DNA of 16,735 nucleotides, from assembly GCA_009602725.1 (NCBI GenBank), contig WELB01000277.1, positions 79,911 through 96,645 on the forward strand. The letters run 5' to 3'. The translations under genes and the position numbers were made by a program. The notes under the pieces were generated by a model. It had not been told where the DNA came from, did not search any database, and worked only from the letters and a program-made list of their open reading frames with translations. The DNA comes from Spirogloea muscicola (Eukaryota; Streptophyta; Zygnematophyceae; Spirogloeales; Spirogloeaceae). Positions 1 to 8,900 of the stretch are shown one piece after another (position 1 is the first letter of the stretch; the number at the start of each line of letters is the position of its first letter).

Positions 1-404
1 TAAAAGGTATCACCCGCCGGGTGGTCCTTGTACTTGTGCAGCTTCTTCCGTTCGGCTACCTTCACAGCGTAGCCGGTCTCAGAAGTAATGGGGCCCTTCG
101 TCCGGAAGCTGTCGGTGAGGACAACGTCCATGAGGAGCCGCTTGCCACCTCCCAGGGGGACGCCGACCAGATCGACACGCCTCGTCCGAGGGACCCCATT
201 GCGGAGGAGGATGGGCATCACCCCAGTGCTCTCCAACGCCACAGCAGCTCCCACGGCAGCTACCCGCCGCTCCATTCCCTCCGCCCGCTCTGCTCCTCCG
301 TCTGCCTTCTCTTTTGGGCTTCTGGGCTCGCCCTCTGTCTGGAAACGACTTTCTTCTCTCGCCCCCTCCTCCCGCTTCACTCCGACACAGCTCTTCCACT
401 GCAT
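1..404 (-). mobile_element. Retroelement C-terminal module, open copy A (runs off the left edge)
   Basis: On the minus strand a frame is open from about 525 with a first ATG at 404, and it continues without a stop past position 1. It encodes a basic, charged leader, then VALESTGVMPILLRN, RTRRVDLVGVPLGGGKRLLM, DVVLTDSF, and AERKKLHKYKDHPAGDTF at the edge. The same motifs recur, broken, in the other copies of this window (RRADLVAITPGGG..., KYADHPVGN). The layout resembles the C-terminal region of non-LTR retrotransposon proteins, where a DLV...GG...DV block and a KY...FxPxAxD block follow the reverse transcriptase. I infer this from layout only. No reverse transcriptase domain is inside the window. 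This is the best preserved copy of the module here. Confidence 0.5.
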
Positions 405-458
405 GTTAGAAATTGGCTCGCTAAATGTAAGAGAAACGAGCTCTCCCGCAGGAGGCGT

Positions 459-553
459 GGGCTGTGAACGGCCAGCCCAGAAATGATGAACAACAAGAAT
501 GAACCAGGAACGACCATGTTAGGCAAGGCTGTGAGAGGCCAGCCCAAAAGAAC
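459..553 (-). repeat. Two inverted copies of the GGGCTGGC...CAGCCC repeat
   Basis: GGGCTGTGAACGGCCAGCCC (459-478) and AGGCTGTGAGAGGCCAGCCC (526-545, followed by AAAAGAA) are reverse complements of the family core found at 2104-3400. They lie just upstream of module copy A on its own strand. Confidence 0.6.
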
Positions 554-836
554 AGCCCAAAAGGCATGTACCGAATGCATCAATGCTTCGCTCCTCCTGC
601 AAGCGTGGCTCCCCTGATTCTGTAGCCGGGTTGATTCAGTAGTCAGCGGTTAGCTGACGATGTAATGGCCGCAGATACCGGGATCTGGAAGGGTGTCACA
701 CCCGCCGGGTTACCCTGTCTGCCCTGGACTCCTTGCCGCGCTATAATACGGTTACAGCATTGTATTGTCAAGCAGCCCTCGGCATGCACCTGCCTGGCTT
801 CTCCACAGCCGCTCCTCCAAATATCAGCGGCCGCAT

Positions 837-989
837 GCTCCAAGTCGGTGGCTGGATCTCCTGCAGCTACTCGCGCGGCGGGCCACCAGTCGCCGTCAGC
901 CATGTCAGCTGCCCGGCTTCGACGATGCCGCCGGGTCGCTTGCCCAGGTGTTCCGTGTGCACCGCTCCGTCTCTCCCAGCCTCCTGTAA
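837..989 (+). mobile_element. Retroelement module fragment B
   Basis: In one frame this reads WLDLLQLLARRATSRR, then FDDAAGSLAQVFRVHRS and a stop at 987-989. It matches the middle of copy C (WLDLLQRLDRQAVDRR, SLARVFRM) and copy F (WLDLLARLARRAVSRR, WAQVYRMRL). It is truncated on both sides. Just upstream, at about 660-720 on the minus strand, there is a faint NPAGVTPFQIPV reminiscent of the HPAGDxFxP motif, possibly part of another inverted fragment. Confidence 0.55.
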
Positions 990-1068
990 GCGTCTTCCTT
1001 AATGGGCGAGCCCTTCTCCTTTTTCCTCCGTCTCATTCCAGCGCTCCCCCATGCGTAAGTATGAGGTT

Positions 1069-1636
1069 CATGGAGGCGGGGTTAAAGGTGGCTGTCGAGA
1101 ACACCTCCATGATGCCCATCCAGCTGGGTGCGGACGGCCAGCCCCATACTCGCCGCGCCGACCTGGTCGCCATCACGCCCGGCGGCGGTCCCCGCAACGT
1201 CGCCGATGTGGTGACAACTGACTGCATCGACTCGACCAATTCCACCAGATCTGCGTCGTTTGCAGGGCACGAGGTCGGCCTGGCGGCCTGGGGCAAGGAG
1301 CGAAAATACGCCGATCATCCGGTTGGTAATGAATCGCGGCCCTGGCGATCGACGTACACGGGGCTTTCGGTAGCCGGTGGCTGGATCTCCTCCAGCGACT
1401 TGACCGTCAGGCCGTTGATCGGCGGCCGGGTCTGCCAGGGGCGACGCCCGGCTTCAACGCGCCGGTTCGCTAGCCCGAGTTTTCCGCATGCGCCTGGCGG
1501 CATCGTTTCAACGCTCCCTTGCCCACGCCGTCCATACGCGTGCCGGCCGTGCCATGGCCGCCGCCTCTGGGTCTCGGCAGAGTGCCTCTGTCCCTGCGGC
1601 GAGCTACTCCGACCTGGTGTTGCTCACCCGTGGGTA
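1069..1636 (+). mobile_element. Retroelement module copy C, broken by frameshifts
   Basis: This is the most complete plus-strand copy. It reads KVAVENTSMMPIQLGADGQP, RRADLVAITPGGGPRNVADV, GKERKYADHPVGN. Near 1335-1341 it shifts frame to LAIDVHGAFGSRWLDLLQRL, and after a TAG near 1470 it shifts again to SLARVFRMRLAASFQRSLAH, RAGRAMAAASGS and YSDLVLLTRG with a stop at 1634-1636. At least two frameshifts and one stop mean it cannot make the full product. A long open frame that spans 665-1819 follows only the first third of this module and should not be read as a gene. Confidence 0.6.
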
Positions 1637-1682
1637 ATGAGCTTCCCACTTCATCGTCTTGTGTTTTGTAGTGTAGTCCTTT

Positions 1683-1769
1683 GGCCAGCCCCTCTTTCTC
1701 AATGGGCAAGTCCTTCCTTTTCCGGCTCCTCTCTGAAGGTGAGCTCGCCCATAGAAGAGAGGGGCTGGC
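1683..1769. repeat. Inverted repeat with GCCAGCCCCTCT arms
   Basis: Positions 1684-1711 and the complement of 1742-1769 share GCCAGCCCCTCT and ATGGGC(A/G)AG, about 22 of 28 bases. The right arm overlaps the left arm of the neighbouring 1761-1950 inverted repeat, so the two are nested. Confidence 0.55.
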
Positions 1770-1950
1770 AGAAGCCAGCCAAAAAAGAATGGACAATATC
1801 CAAAGAGCTCCAACACTAGCTAGGCATCTAGACAACTAGACATGACGGAACCACACGAAGTTCAGTACCCGCGGGTGAGCAACATCAGGTCAGAGTAGCT
1901 CTTTGGCCTTGGACATTGTCCATTCTTTTCGGGCTGACTTTGCCAGCCCA
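1761..1950. repeat. Inverted repeat of about 48-base arms
   Basis: The complement of 1761-1808 closely matches 1898-1950. Both contain GCTCTTTGG, ATTGTCCATTCTTTT, GGCTG and GCCAGCCC. The loop is about 90 bases. The left arm itself holds a small perfect stem (GGCTGG CAGAAG CCAGCC at 1762-1779). Confidence 0.65.
1862..1897 (-). mobile_element. Retroelement module fragment, inverted terminal piece
   Basis: The complement of 1862-1897 repeats, with few changes, the 1600-1634 end of copy C (SYSDLxLLTRG). It lies in the loop between the arms of a longer inverted repeat (1761-1808 and 1898-1950). Confidence 0.5.
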
Positions 1951-2171
1951 AACTCTCTCTCTTTGCCAGCCCCTCTTTTCTATGGGCGATCACTTTCTTC
2001 TTTTAGGGCTAAGCCTGCCAGCCCCTCTTCTTCTTGATCACACATGGCCTCCCCATCTCTTACTACACACGTTCTTCTCTATGGGCGAGCACTTCCGTTC
2101 AATGGACCTTGTCAAGGATTGTTGGGCTGGCTGTTCACAGCCCTTGCCCCTTTAGGGAGAGCCACTTTCTA

Positions 2172-2235
2172 TTCTACTCGGACTTGCTGCTGCTCACGCG
2201 CGGTTACTAAGCTTCCATCTGCGGTCATGTAGTGT
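2172..2235 (+). mobile_element. Retroelement module fragment D (terminal piece)
   Basis: The segment reads YSDLLLLTRGY followed by a stop, and the DNA past the stop (AAGCTTCC ... TAGTGTCC) still resembles what follows copy C at 1634-1680 (GAGCTTCCC ... TAGTGTAGTCC). So the repeat includes both the protein end and some 3-prime untranslated sequence. Confidence 0.5.
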
Positions 2236-2389
2236 CCAGCCTATTGATTGTGTGTTATTTAGCTTTGGTTTTCCTTTTGGCTCTTTCGACCTTGTCCATA
2301 CTTTTTGGGCTGAACTTTCCCAGCCCCTACCCTCTGTGAGCGAGCCATTACTCGCTTTACTGGAAGGGTCAGTCAGTGCTTCTCCCAGC

Positions 2390-2461
2390 GTCTTTTTCTT
2401 CTCGCGGGCAGGCCGCGCTTTGGCTGCTGCTTCTGTGTCTCGTCGGGGTGACTCGCTGTAG
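2390..2461 (+). mobile_element. Retroelement module fragment E
   Basis: One frame encodes SRAGRALAAASVSRRGDSL and a stop. This matches LRAGRALAAASGFRQGDSF of copy F and RAGRAMAAASGSRQ of copy C. Nothing of the upstream module is recognisable next to it. Confidence 0.5.
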
Positions 2462-2775
2462 TCACTTTTATAGCTGTGTGCTTCTCTCCAACTTGTCCAT
2501 TCTCTCCGGGCTGGCTTTCACAGCCCTCGCCCGCTTTGTACTTGGCCACACATGGCCCTCCATCTCTTGATACACACTCATTGAGCCTTTGAAAGAGCTT
2601 GATTGTTTTACCAGCTGTTTCTTCTGCCCATGCTGACTCCGACTTGGCTGCTGTCTAGGGGTTGATGAGGTCCCGTTCGCTGTAGCCACTTGCATAGCCA
2701 TGTGGTTTTAGTGACAACCGGCCCTTCTGCTTTTTGTCATTTCTTATGGGCTGGCTTTTCACAGCCTCGAAGGCG

Positions 2776-3170
2776 GGCCATGCAGCTGCGTACGCCGCCC
2801 GCTGCAAGGCGGCAAATATGCAGACCACCCGGCTGGGGACGAGTTCGTACCCGTGGCCGTGGATGTGCACGGGGCTCTCTGGTCCCAGTGGCTCGACCTG
2901 CTAGCCAGGCTTGCACGGCGCGCTGTGTCCCGCAGGCGAGGTGAGCCGGCTGACTTCAGCGCCGCTGGCTCGTGGGCCCAGGTCTACCGCATGCGTCTGT
3001 CAATCTCGCTCCAGCGGTCCATGGTCCAAGCCTTGCATCTGCGTGCTGGCCGTGCTCTCGCTGCAGCCTCTGGCTTTCGTCAGGGGGATAGTTTTCCGGC
3101 AGCTAGTCTGTCGGATTTGAGGCTCCTCACTCGTAGCTACTGGGTCCACCCTACACCCGTTCTGACATAG
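2776..3170 (+). mobile_element. Retroelement module copy F
   Basis: After a frame-disrupted start this copy reads KYADHPAGDEFVPVAVDVHG, then WLDLLARLARRAVSRRRGEP, SWAQVYRMRLSISLQRSMVQ, LHLRAGRALAAASGFRQGD, SDLRLLTRSYW and a stop at 3168-3170. From 2853 to 3170 the frame is intact, so this copy defines the C-terminal half of the module best. It lacks the DLV...GGG block found in copies A, C and G. It begins immediately after a copy of the short GGGCTGGCTTTTCACAGCC repeat at 2731-2769. Confidence 0.6.
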
Positions 3171-3360
3171 GGCTGTAAGGCCCTCCGTTATTTGGCCCCT
3201 TCGAACCTTTGTCAAATCTTTTCGGGCTAGCTTTTCACAGCCCTTGCCCCCATTGGGAGAGCCACTTCTTCTTCATTCACAGCCCTCGCACCCTTTCGAA
3301 GTGCTGCTTCTTCCCAAGATGCAGCTCTTCTTTAGCTTTTTACGCTATTCGGCCCCTCCA

Positions 3361-3480
3361 GACCTTGTCCATTCTTTTGGGCTGGCCTCTCACAGCCCCC
3401 AGTCAATCTGGACGCATTGTTTTCTTCTTTTCTTTAGGGGCCTACGGCTGTGTGAGGCCAGCCCAAAGAAACGGACAAGT
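3361..3480. repeat. MITE-like foldback element
   Basis: Positions 3364-3397 and the complement of 3446-3479 match over about 34 bases (CTTGTCC, TTTGGGCTGGCCTC, CACAGCC) around a loop of about 48 bases. The arms are the same short repeat found singly elsewhere in this region, so a pair of facing copies forms the element. No transposase is nearby. Confidence 0.6.
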
Positions 3481-3900
3481 GGGGCAGCAAATCAATATTT
3501 CGTAGACCAGCTTTACTGCTTCTGCGTCCGCTGAGCATTGACAAGAATGTAAGTGGCCAGTGGCAACATCAGAGAGTCGAGCAACTGAGGGCACTCTGAA
3601 CAGGTCCATGCATCTGCTGACCGAATGACGACCTCAAGAAGCAATTGTATTGCCTAACTTCATTCTGCAGCCCCTTCCCTGTAGCCCTGGCAATCCTCCG
3701 GCCCGCACACTCTGAAGCGCCAACCTCGCTGTCGCCCTCAGATGGTACATCCTCAAGCTGTGTTGGTGCGCTAAGGTTTTTGGCCGCTATCTCGAAGTTA
3801 CTTAGCTGCCGGTCCCGAAAGTCAGCAAGAGCAGCAGAAGGTCCGTAACTCTCATCTGTCAGACCAACGAAGTAGTCATTCGTCTGAGCAAGCCCAACAT
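3481..3900. other. Unassigned stretch
   Basis: I see no gene, RNA or recognised repeat here. Open frames are short and have no family-like motifs. Confidence 0.5.
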
Positions 3901-4059
3901 GTCATTTTGAAAGGCGAGGGTTGTGAGAAGCCATCCACAAAGGAATGGACAAGGCCGGAAGGGGCCAGGAAGTGCAATTGACAAACTTACACTGAGTGAC
4001 TACTATGAATGGATGCTCAATATCCTTGACTATGCAACCGCAAGTCGGAATATGCAGCA

Positions 4060-4520
4060 GCCAGAAAAGAACCACCCTGCTGAGACTCAAGAGGCAGTAG
4101 CCAAGGCGCGACCCGCCCGCAAATGCACGGCGAATGCCAAATTGCTGGAATGGAAAAGCGCATATGGTACACCTGAGCCAACGACCTGGCAGCCTTGAAG
4201 CAGGGCTGCTCTCTGCCGCCCTTAACGTCAGGTTACTGAAGTAGGTCAGGCTATTTGCTCGGATAGCCCCGTGGACGTCAATTGCCAGCAACATACTTGT
4301 CACTGGCAGGGCGATCTACATACTTGCGCTCCTAAGCGCCTGCAACCTTGCCAACCGCGTGCCCTGCCTCCTCCGCCATGGTTGACCGTTGAAGTCAGAA
4401 AACTCGTGGTTACGACATTTGCTACAAACTGGGGCCCTCCGCTAGGCGTGATGACGATGAGGTTGGCATGTCGCACGCAAGGACGACTGTCCGCCTCTGT
4501 CTAGATTGGTTTGACGCTGG
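4060..4520 (-). mobile_element. Retroelement module copy G, inverted and degenerate
   Basis: Read on the minus strand from about 4520, this copy gives RHANLIVITPSGGPQFVANV, then GHAVGK and ERKYVDRPASD after a stop, LAIDVHGAIRAN in another frame, and finally VHLRAGRALATAS followed by a stop. Gene order matches copy C exactly, but several stops and frame changes break it. It is in the same orientation as the DCL gene and about 1 kb downstream of its stop codon. Confidence 0.6.
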
Positions 4521-5502
4521 CTTATTCCATGCTTACAGGACCTGACACGAAGGAAGGCCCGAGCATTGCTGGGGCCCCTAGTATGTCCGAGCACGCCTTC
4601 CAGAGATACCGGCGCTTGGCGACCGGCAGACTCTTCTTTGCAAGCAAACGAGGCGACCAGTTGCACAGTCTGCCCAGTCATGGGCCGGTCATATTCTGCG
4701 GAAGTATCACCCATGCATGTGTGCCTGGCAGCGTGGCTCACTCAGGCGCAGACATTTCTGAAGAGTCGTGTTGACTGAAATGCGAAGGCCTTCATTGGCT
4801 CGTGATAAGGCCCACATCGACTCTCACTCTTTCCCAGCAGACGGCAGCTCAAGACAAAGCAGGACTTCTAATATGCACGTTGGTGTGTGCGAACCCCCAT
4901 CAGTCCAGCACGATGCATTGTCCACCAGCAAGACGCGCTTGGGTGCCCGAGCTTCCTTGCCCATCAACGACAACGTGCTACCAAACGCTGAAGCAAGGTC
5001 TATCCGTACGCTCAAGAGAACTCAAGGAAGGTATTGATAAGTGAGGCGAAGAAGCCCTCACAAAGGCCGCTGACTGCGACAAATTTTCAAGAGACACAGT
5101 TTAGGCATAGAATGGCCAGCAAGGGCAGCCAAAAAGCGAGCAGACTCATCGGCACAGAGCAATAGGTAGCCCAAATGGTGGAGAAGGTGGTCTAAGAAAT
5201 CAAGGAGGACCAGGGGTAGCCTATCTTCGCTACAGTGGCTACAATTGCAGGAGTGTCAATCCTGGAAATCTTAAGGAAGAAGCTCCTTCCGAACTGTGGC
5301 GTACTGAATTCAAATGAACTGCAATTTGCAGTTTAAAGCAATGATATGTGGTTACGAAACATGAAATGAGGTCTGAATTTACTGCCCCGTCTTCTGTTCT
5401 CGAGCCAGTCTTCGCCTCGGATATAAGGTAACATGAGGTAGCATGGCGTTTGTAGCAGGTGTTAACCACCACCATTCATACCCACAGAGTAAGACGTTTT
5501 GC
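4521..5502. other. Downstream flank of the DCL gene, nothing recognised
   Basis: This stretch holds the DCL 3-prime UTR and flank. No AATAAA or TGTAA is visible on the minus strand within 460 bases of the stop codon. The only local structure is a 17-base palindrome (AACTGCAA-T-TTGCAGTT, 5317-5333). Short open frames on both strands show no recognisable domain. Confidence 0.5.
5317..5333. repeat. Short perfect palindrome in the DCL downstream flank
   Basis: Eight-base arms AACTGCAA and TTGCAGTT flank a single base, about 170 bases past the DCL stop codon. It could be in the 3-prime UTR. It may be chance. Confidence 0.5.
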
Positions 5503-5945
5503 TCAGCCGAGAGCAAGTTGTTCAAGTAGTAGCACTGCTGCAGAATCACTGGCCAACTTCTTGGTTGGCATAGCCACGCCAGAACTGCAGCGTGTGCCAA
5601 GCTCTCCCATGCATATGGTTGCAGTCGCTCTAAAACTGGAGGAGGTCCGCACAGGAGTTGCAACAGTCCAACAAAAGCATCCTTGTCAGAGCATGTTGGT
5701 ATGGCATGTCCTATAGTCAAGATGGCCTTCACGCACTCTCGTCTTAGCATCCACGTCTCGTGGCTGTATGCGTCAGGGTGCAGTCATGTTCGACGCCACC
5801 AGCAATTGGAGAGGTATACAAATGTAGCAAGAAGGCGTACACTGGAGAGTGAGGTGGTCCTGTTGATGCATGCTTGTAACTGATGACCCACTTTCTCTTG
5901 GAACAGGCCTCGTATAGAAGTGTTCTTGCTTGGCCTGTTGGTAAA
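5503..5945 (-). other. DCL exons 25-26: second dsRNA-binding domain and stop
   Basis: The exon ending at 5841 encodes [20 protein letters not shown] and ASTGPPHSP, the first helix and strand of a plant DCL C-terminal dsRBD. The last exon (5635-5503) encodes [13 protein letters not shown], then [19 protein letters not shown] and stops at TGA 5505-5503. The last helix is strikingly close to the DCL1 end ([19 protein letters not shown], from memory of the family). The intron 5636-5840 (donor GTACGC, acceptor CTCCTCCAG) restores the domain in phase. The 5-prime limit of the first exon (5945) is a guess based on phase 2 and a weak acceptor. In DCL1 and DCL4 this domain can contribute to RNA or protein binding and localisation. 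Confidence 0.8.
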
Positions 5946-8900
5946 CTTGACGGCTTCAGCAACGCCTCATTGACTATTTCTGCCATGTCAAGCATGATGC
6001 ATCATAACCATCAATAATGGCTGGAGAGAGCACGGGTAGAAGATGCTGCCCAGGGAGGGACTCCGTGGAGGTGCAGCCAGTGCTGCAGACAGGAGTGGTT
6101 ATCCTGCCAAAGGCACGTCATGGCAAGTACCAATGAACTCCTCAGCAGTGTCATTGATGGCAACAGCACAATACAAGTGCTACTACTCATGAATAGAGTA
6201 CCTGCTGAAGGTATTTCACAGGTACTAGGCTCCAGCACCTGAACATGGTCGTCAACAGCTCTTCTACCACCTGCAACTTGGAGAGCTGGCGTCTTGAAAT
6301 TGGAGAGCTGCTGTATCTCTTCTTGTGATGGGGTCTAAGGTCTTCTCAGACACTGCGGCAAGAAGATTCCATTCTGCACTTGCCTCCTGGATGGTAGACT
6401 TTGAGTCAAGATGGCAAGTCCTGGTGCCTTCAGTCTTCCTGCCCTCTTCCGACTGCAAATCGAGTGCATTCTGGCTCATATGATCTCTCATAGCATTAAG
6501 GTAGGCACCCAATTGGTCAGGGCTGCTGTCTTTTGCCTTAACACAATCCGGCGCCAAGTCTTTCTTAAGGTGACCAATTTGAGCAGGGACTACGTTGGAG
6601 GAGGCATCTGCTTCCTTGGAAGGTATACCAAGATTGCTGTGTGCAGCTATGAGCCTGCAGATTCGGGCCAGCTGATCAGCATGGCATCTACCAGTGGATG
6701 AGTCACTGGTCTTGGGGGCAGGGGGCCTGATGCTGAAGCAAGCATTGGCTGACCCAGCCACCTCCTCAGGCTTGAAGCGCAGGAGTTTGTCTATGAACTC
6801 TGTGGTCAGTGGCTGCTGAAGCTGGTCGCCACTTGCAGTCCGTAACTTCGACTTCGTACTTCCTGGAGGTCTGGTGCTTAGGGCAGCCTGTGCAGGCACC
6901 GCAGAGAAGGAACTCCTTATTGCATCGATAAGAAAGGACATCAGAGTTGTGTTGCGTAAGCTGCAAAGCGAGCTGACGAGCTGGAAGCTGCTGGTGCTCA
7001 GCAACTACAGGGAGGGCTGCTGACAGCCACCAAGACGTCAGTCTAACCTTGAGCATGTTGAAAGCCCTCACGGCAGCAAGCTTCCTAGCAGTCGTCCTTG
7101 ACTGGTCATGCCCTGCAGATGTGAGCACACTCCCTTCTATGACGACATCTACATCCACGCCGGGCTCACCATCCCGTGTCCTCAAAACATACTCCAATTT
7201 CAAACCATTTCGTTGGCACAGCTCCTGCAAAATCAACAAAAACGGCGAAATCAGACTGCTCTGTCCTAATAAAGTCTTAGTTCTGAATATATATCAAGCA
7301 CATATATGTGTCGACGCAACAAGGTCACAGTCATGCTGGAGATACGGCCTTCAGTTATAATTTAGACTGCCAAGATGGTCATCCAAGACTAACATGGCAT
7401 TCTTGAGGCAGAGATTCAACTGTGGCTCTGCTTCCTGGGTTCGAATTGATAACCACTAGCACTTTACTAGCAGATCTGGGACTTTGAGAAAGTGTAGAGA
7501 CAGACGAACCTGAAGTGCACGATTGGCCTGCAATTGCACAGTGTCAGGTGTCGGCAGGGGCGTTATGAGGGGTTCGAAGATTCTCCAAGTAGCTGCCATG
7601 TCGTAACCAGTGTCCACAAAGACAGCACCAGCCAGGCTCTCCAGGAGGTCACCGAGGACCTAGCAAGGCCAGATGACATGCTTCCAGCCTGTAAACTCAG
7701 CGGCCAATCTCAACCTTGCAATACCTGAGTATGTTGACAGAAAGTGCACAATGTCTTGCCTGACAACGTCAGAGTCAAGCCGAACTAGGAGGAAGCCATA
7801 TCGCAATCCATATTGCTGACCTTGGGCGCCATGTCTTCACACCCAAACTGGTCAATGTCATCCCCTGTCCGCAGCGACTGTATGAAAATGGTGATCTGCC
7901 TCAGCAACGATGCCGACCTGTGCCGCAGTCGCTTGTGAAGCTCCAGGGGTGCCTTGCATGCAATTACAGCGAAATGCTCATTGTTTACAGACTCAGATCT
8001 CAGATCAGTGAGCATGCCAGGATCTGCATTGGCGTGCAGGACAAACAACTTGTCCGTGATCATGTAGTCCAGAAGCGCGTCACCCAAGAACTCCAGCCTC
8101 TGTGATACATACGAGTGGCAACAACAGAACAAAATATCAAGTGAATACAAATGATGTATACCCAGTTGCCATGTACATGTCCAAGATATGTCCCAACTGC
8201 AGCAACAAGCTTGAAAGCATGACCACATTGGCTACCCCTAAATTGTACTTGACTATGTCCATCTAGTTGCTCTTGCTGCACTAGATGTCGACCTGATAAG
8301 ACTGGCTCTCTCTGTTGAGGTCAAAGTGCGAGGCATGTGTGAGCGCCTCCAGTAGTAGCGTCTTTCTGCTGAACGTGTAGCCCAGGTCGGCTTCCAGCCG
8401 GCTGAGGTCCACATCACAAGAAGCAGGGTCAAGCCGGTCATCAAGTGCCTCTGCCTCCCTGGCCAGCTTGCCAGTCAACTCATTAAGCTCGCACAGCTCG
8501 TCATCCATGCCCAGCCAGGTCAGGAACTTCAGGGCTGCACCCGTTCCACCCTCCACAAGGAAGGCTGCCAGTAATGCCTCGACCGAGTCCGCAATGGCCT
8601 TTTCTGTGATAGGCCTACATCCAAGGTCACACCTCTCAAAGGGCAACTCGTTTTCCTGCATGAGCTTTTCAGCAACAAGCAAGGCGCCATGTTCTCCTGC
8701 ATTTCCTTGTCCCTGCTTCTGAGCTGCCTCCTTAACATCCTGCTCGCTTTCATTTATTGCAGGTTGAAGCATCTCATTGGGCAGAACCTCCACAGACTTA
8801 GGTGCTTTGAGTTTGTGTTGATCCTCCAAACTTTCTGTCTCAACCTTGGATACCCTCAAAGCATCCTCCTTATCAAGGTTACCATCTGCCACAGGTGCAT

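Larger units (their letters stand above)
1915..3400 (+). repeat. Dispersed short repeat family (GGGCTGGC...CAGCCC)
   Basis: Copies on the plus strand begin near 1915, 2104, 2288, 2491, 2731, 3205 and 3361. The consensus is TTGTCCATTCTTTTGGGCTG, then GCTTTTCACAGCCCTTGCCC, often followed about 10 bases on by GGGAGAGCCACTT or ATGGGCGAGCACTT (for example near 1703, 1981, 2085, 2153 and 3255). The core GGGCTG...CAGCCC can pair with itself. Inverted copies are near 459-479, 521-553, 1761-1808, 3446-3480 and 3905-3950. Spacing is irregular, so this is an interspersed family rather than a regular tandem array. Confidence 0.65.

Noticed and set aside
665-1819. Long plus-strand open frame of 384 codons
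   Set aside because: Only 1069-1335 follows the retroelement module. The rest crosses repeats in frames that do not match the module copies, so it is not a gene.
1915-3400. CRISPR-like array
   Set aside because: The repeats are irregularly spaced, diverged, on both strands, and interleaved with protein-coding debris in a eukaryotic sequence.
4768-5044. Plus-strand open frames of 80-90 codons
   Set aside because: No recognisable motif, overlapping frames of similar length, and no sign of coding bias.
7785-7820. Possible early end of the Dicer at the stop after exon 21
   Set aside because: The stop lies inside an intron. The next exon supplies the invariant VLGDLLES motif in phase.
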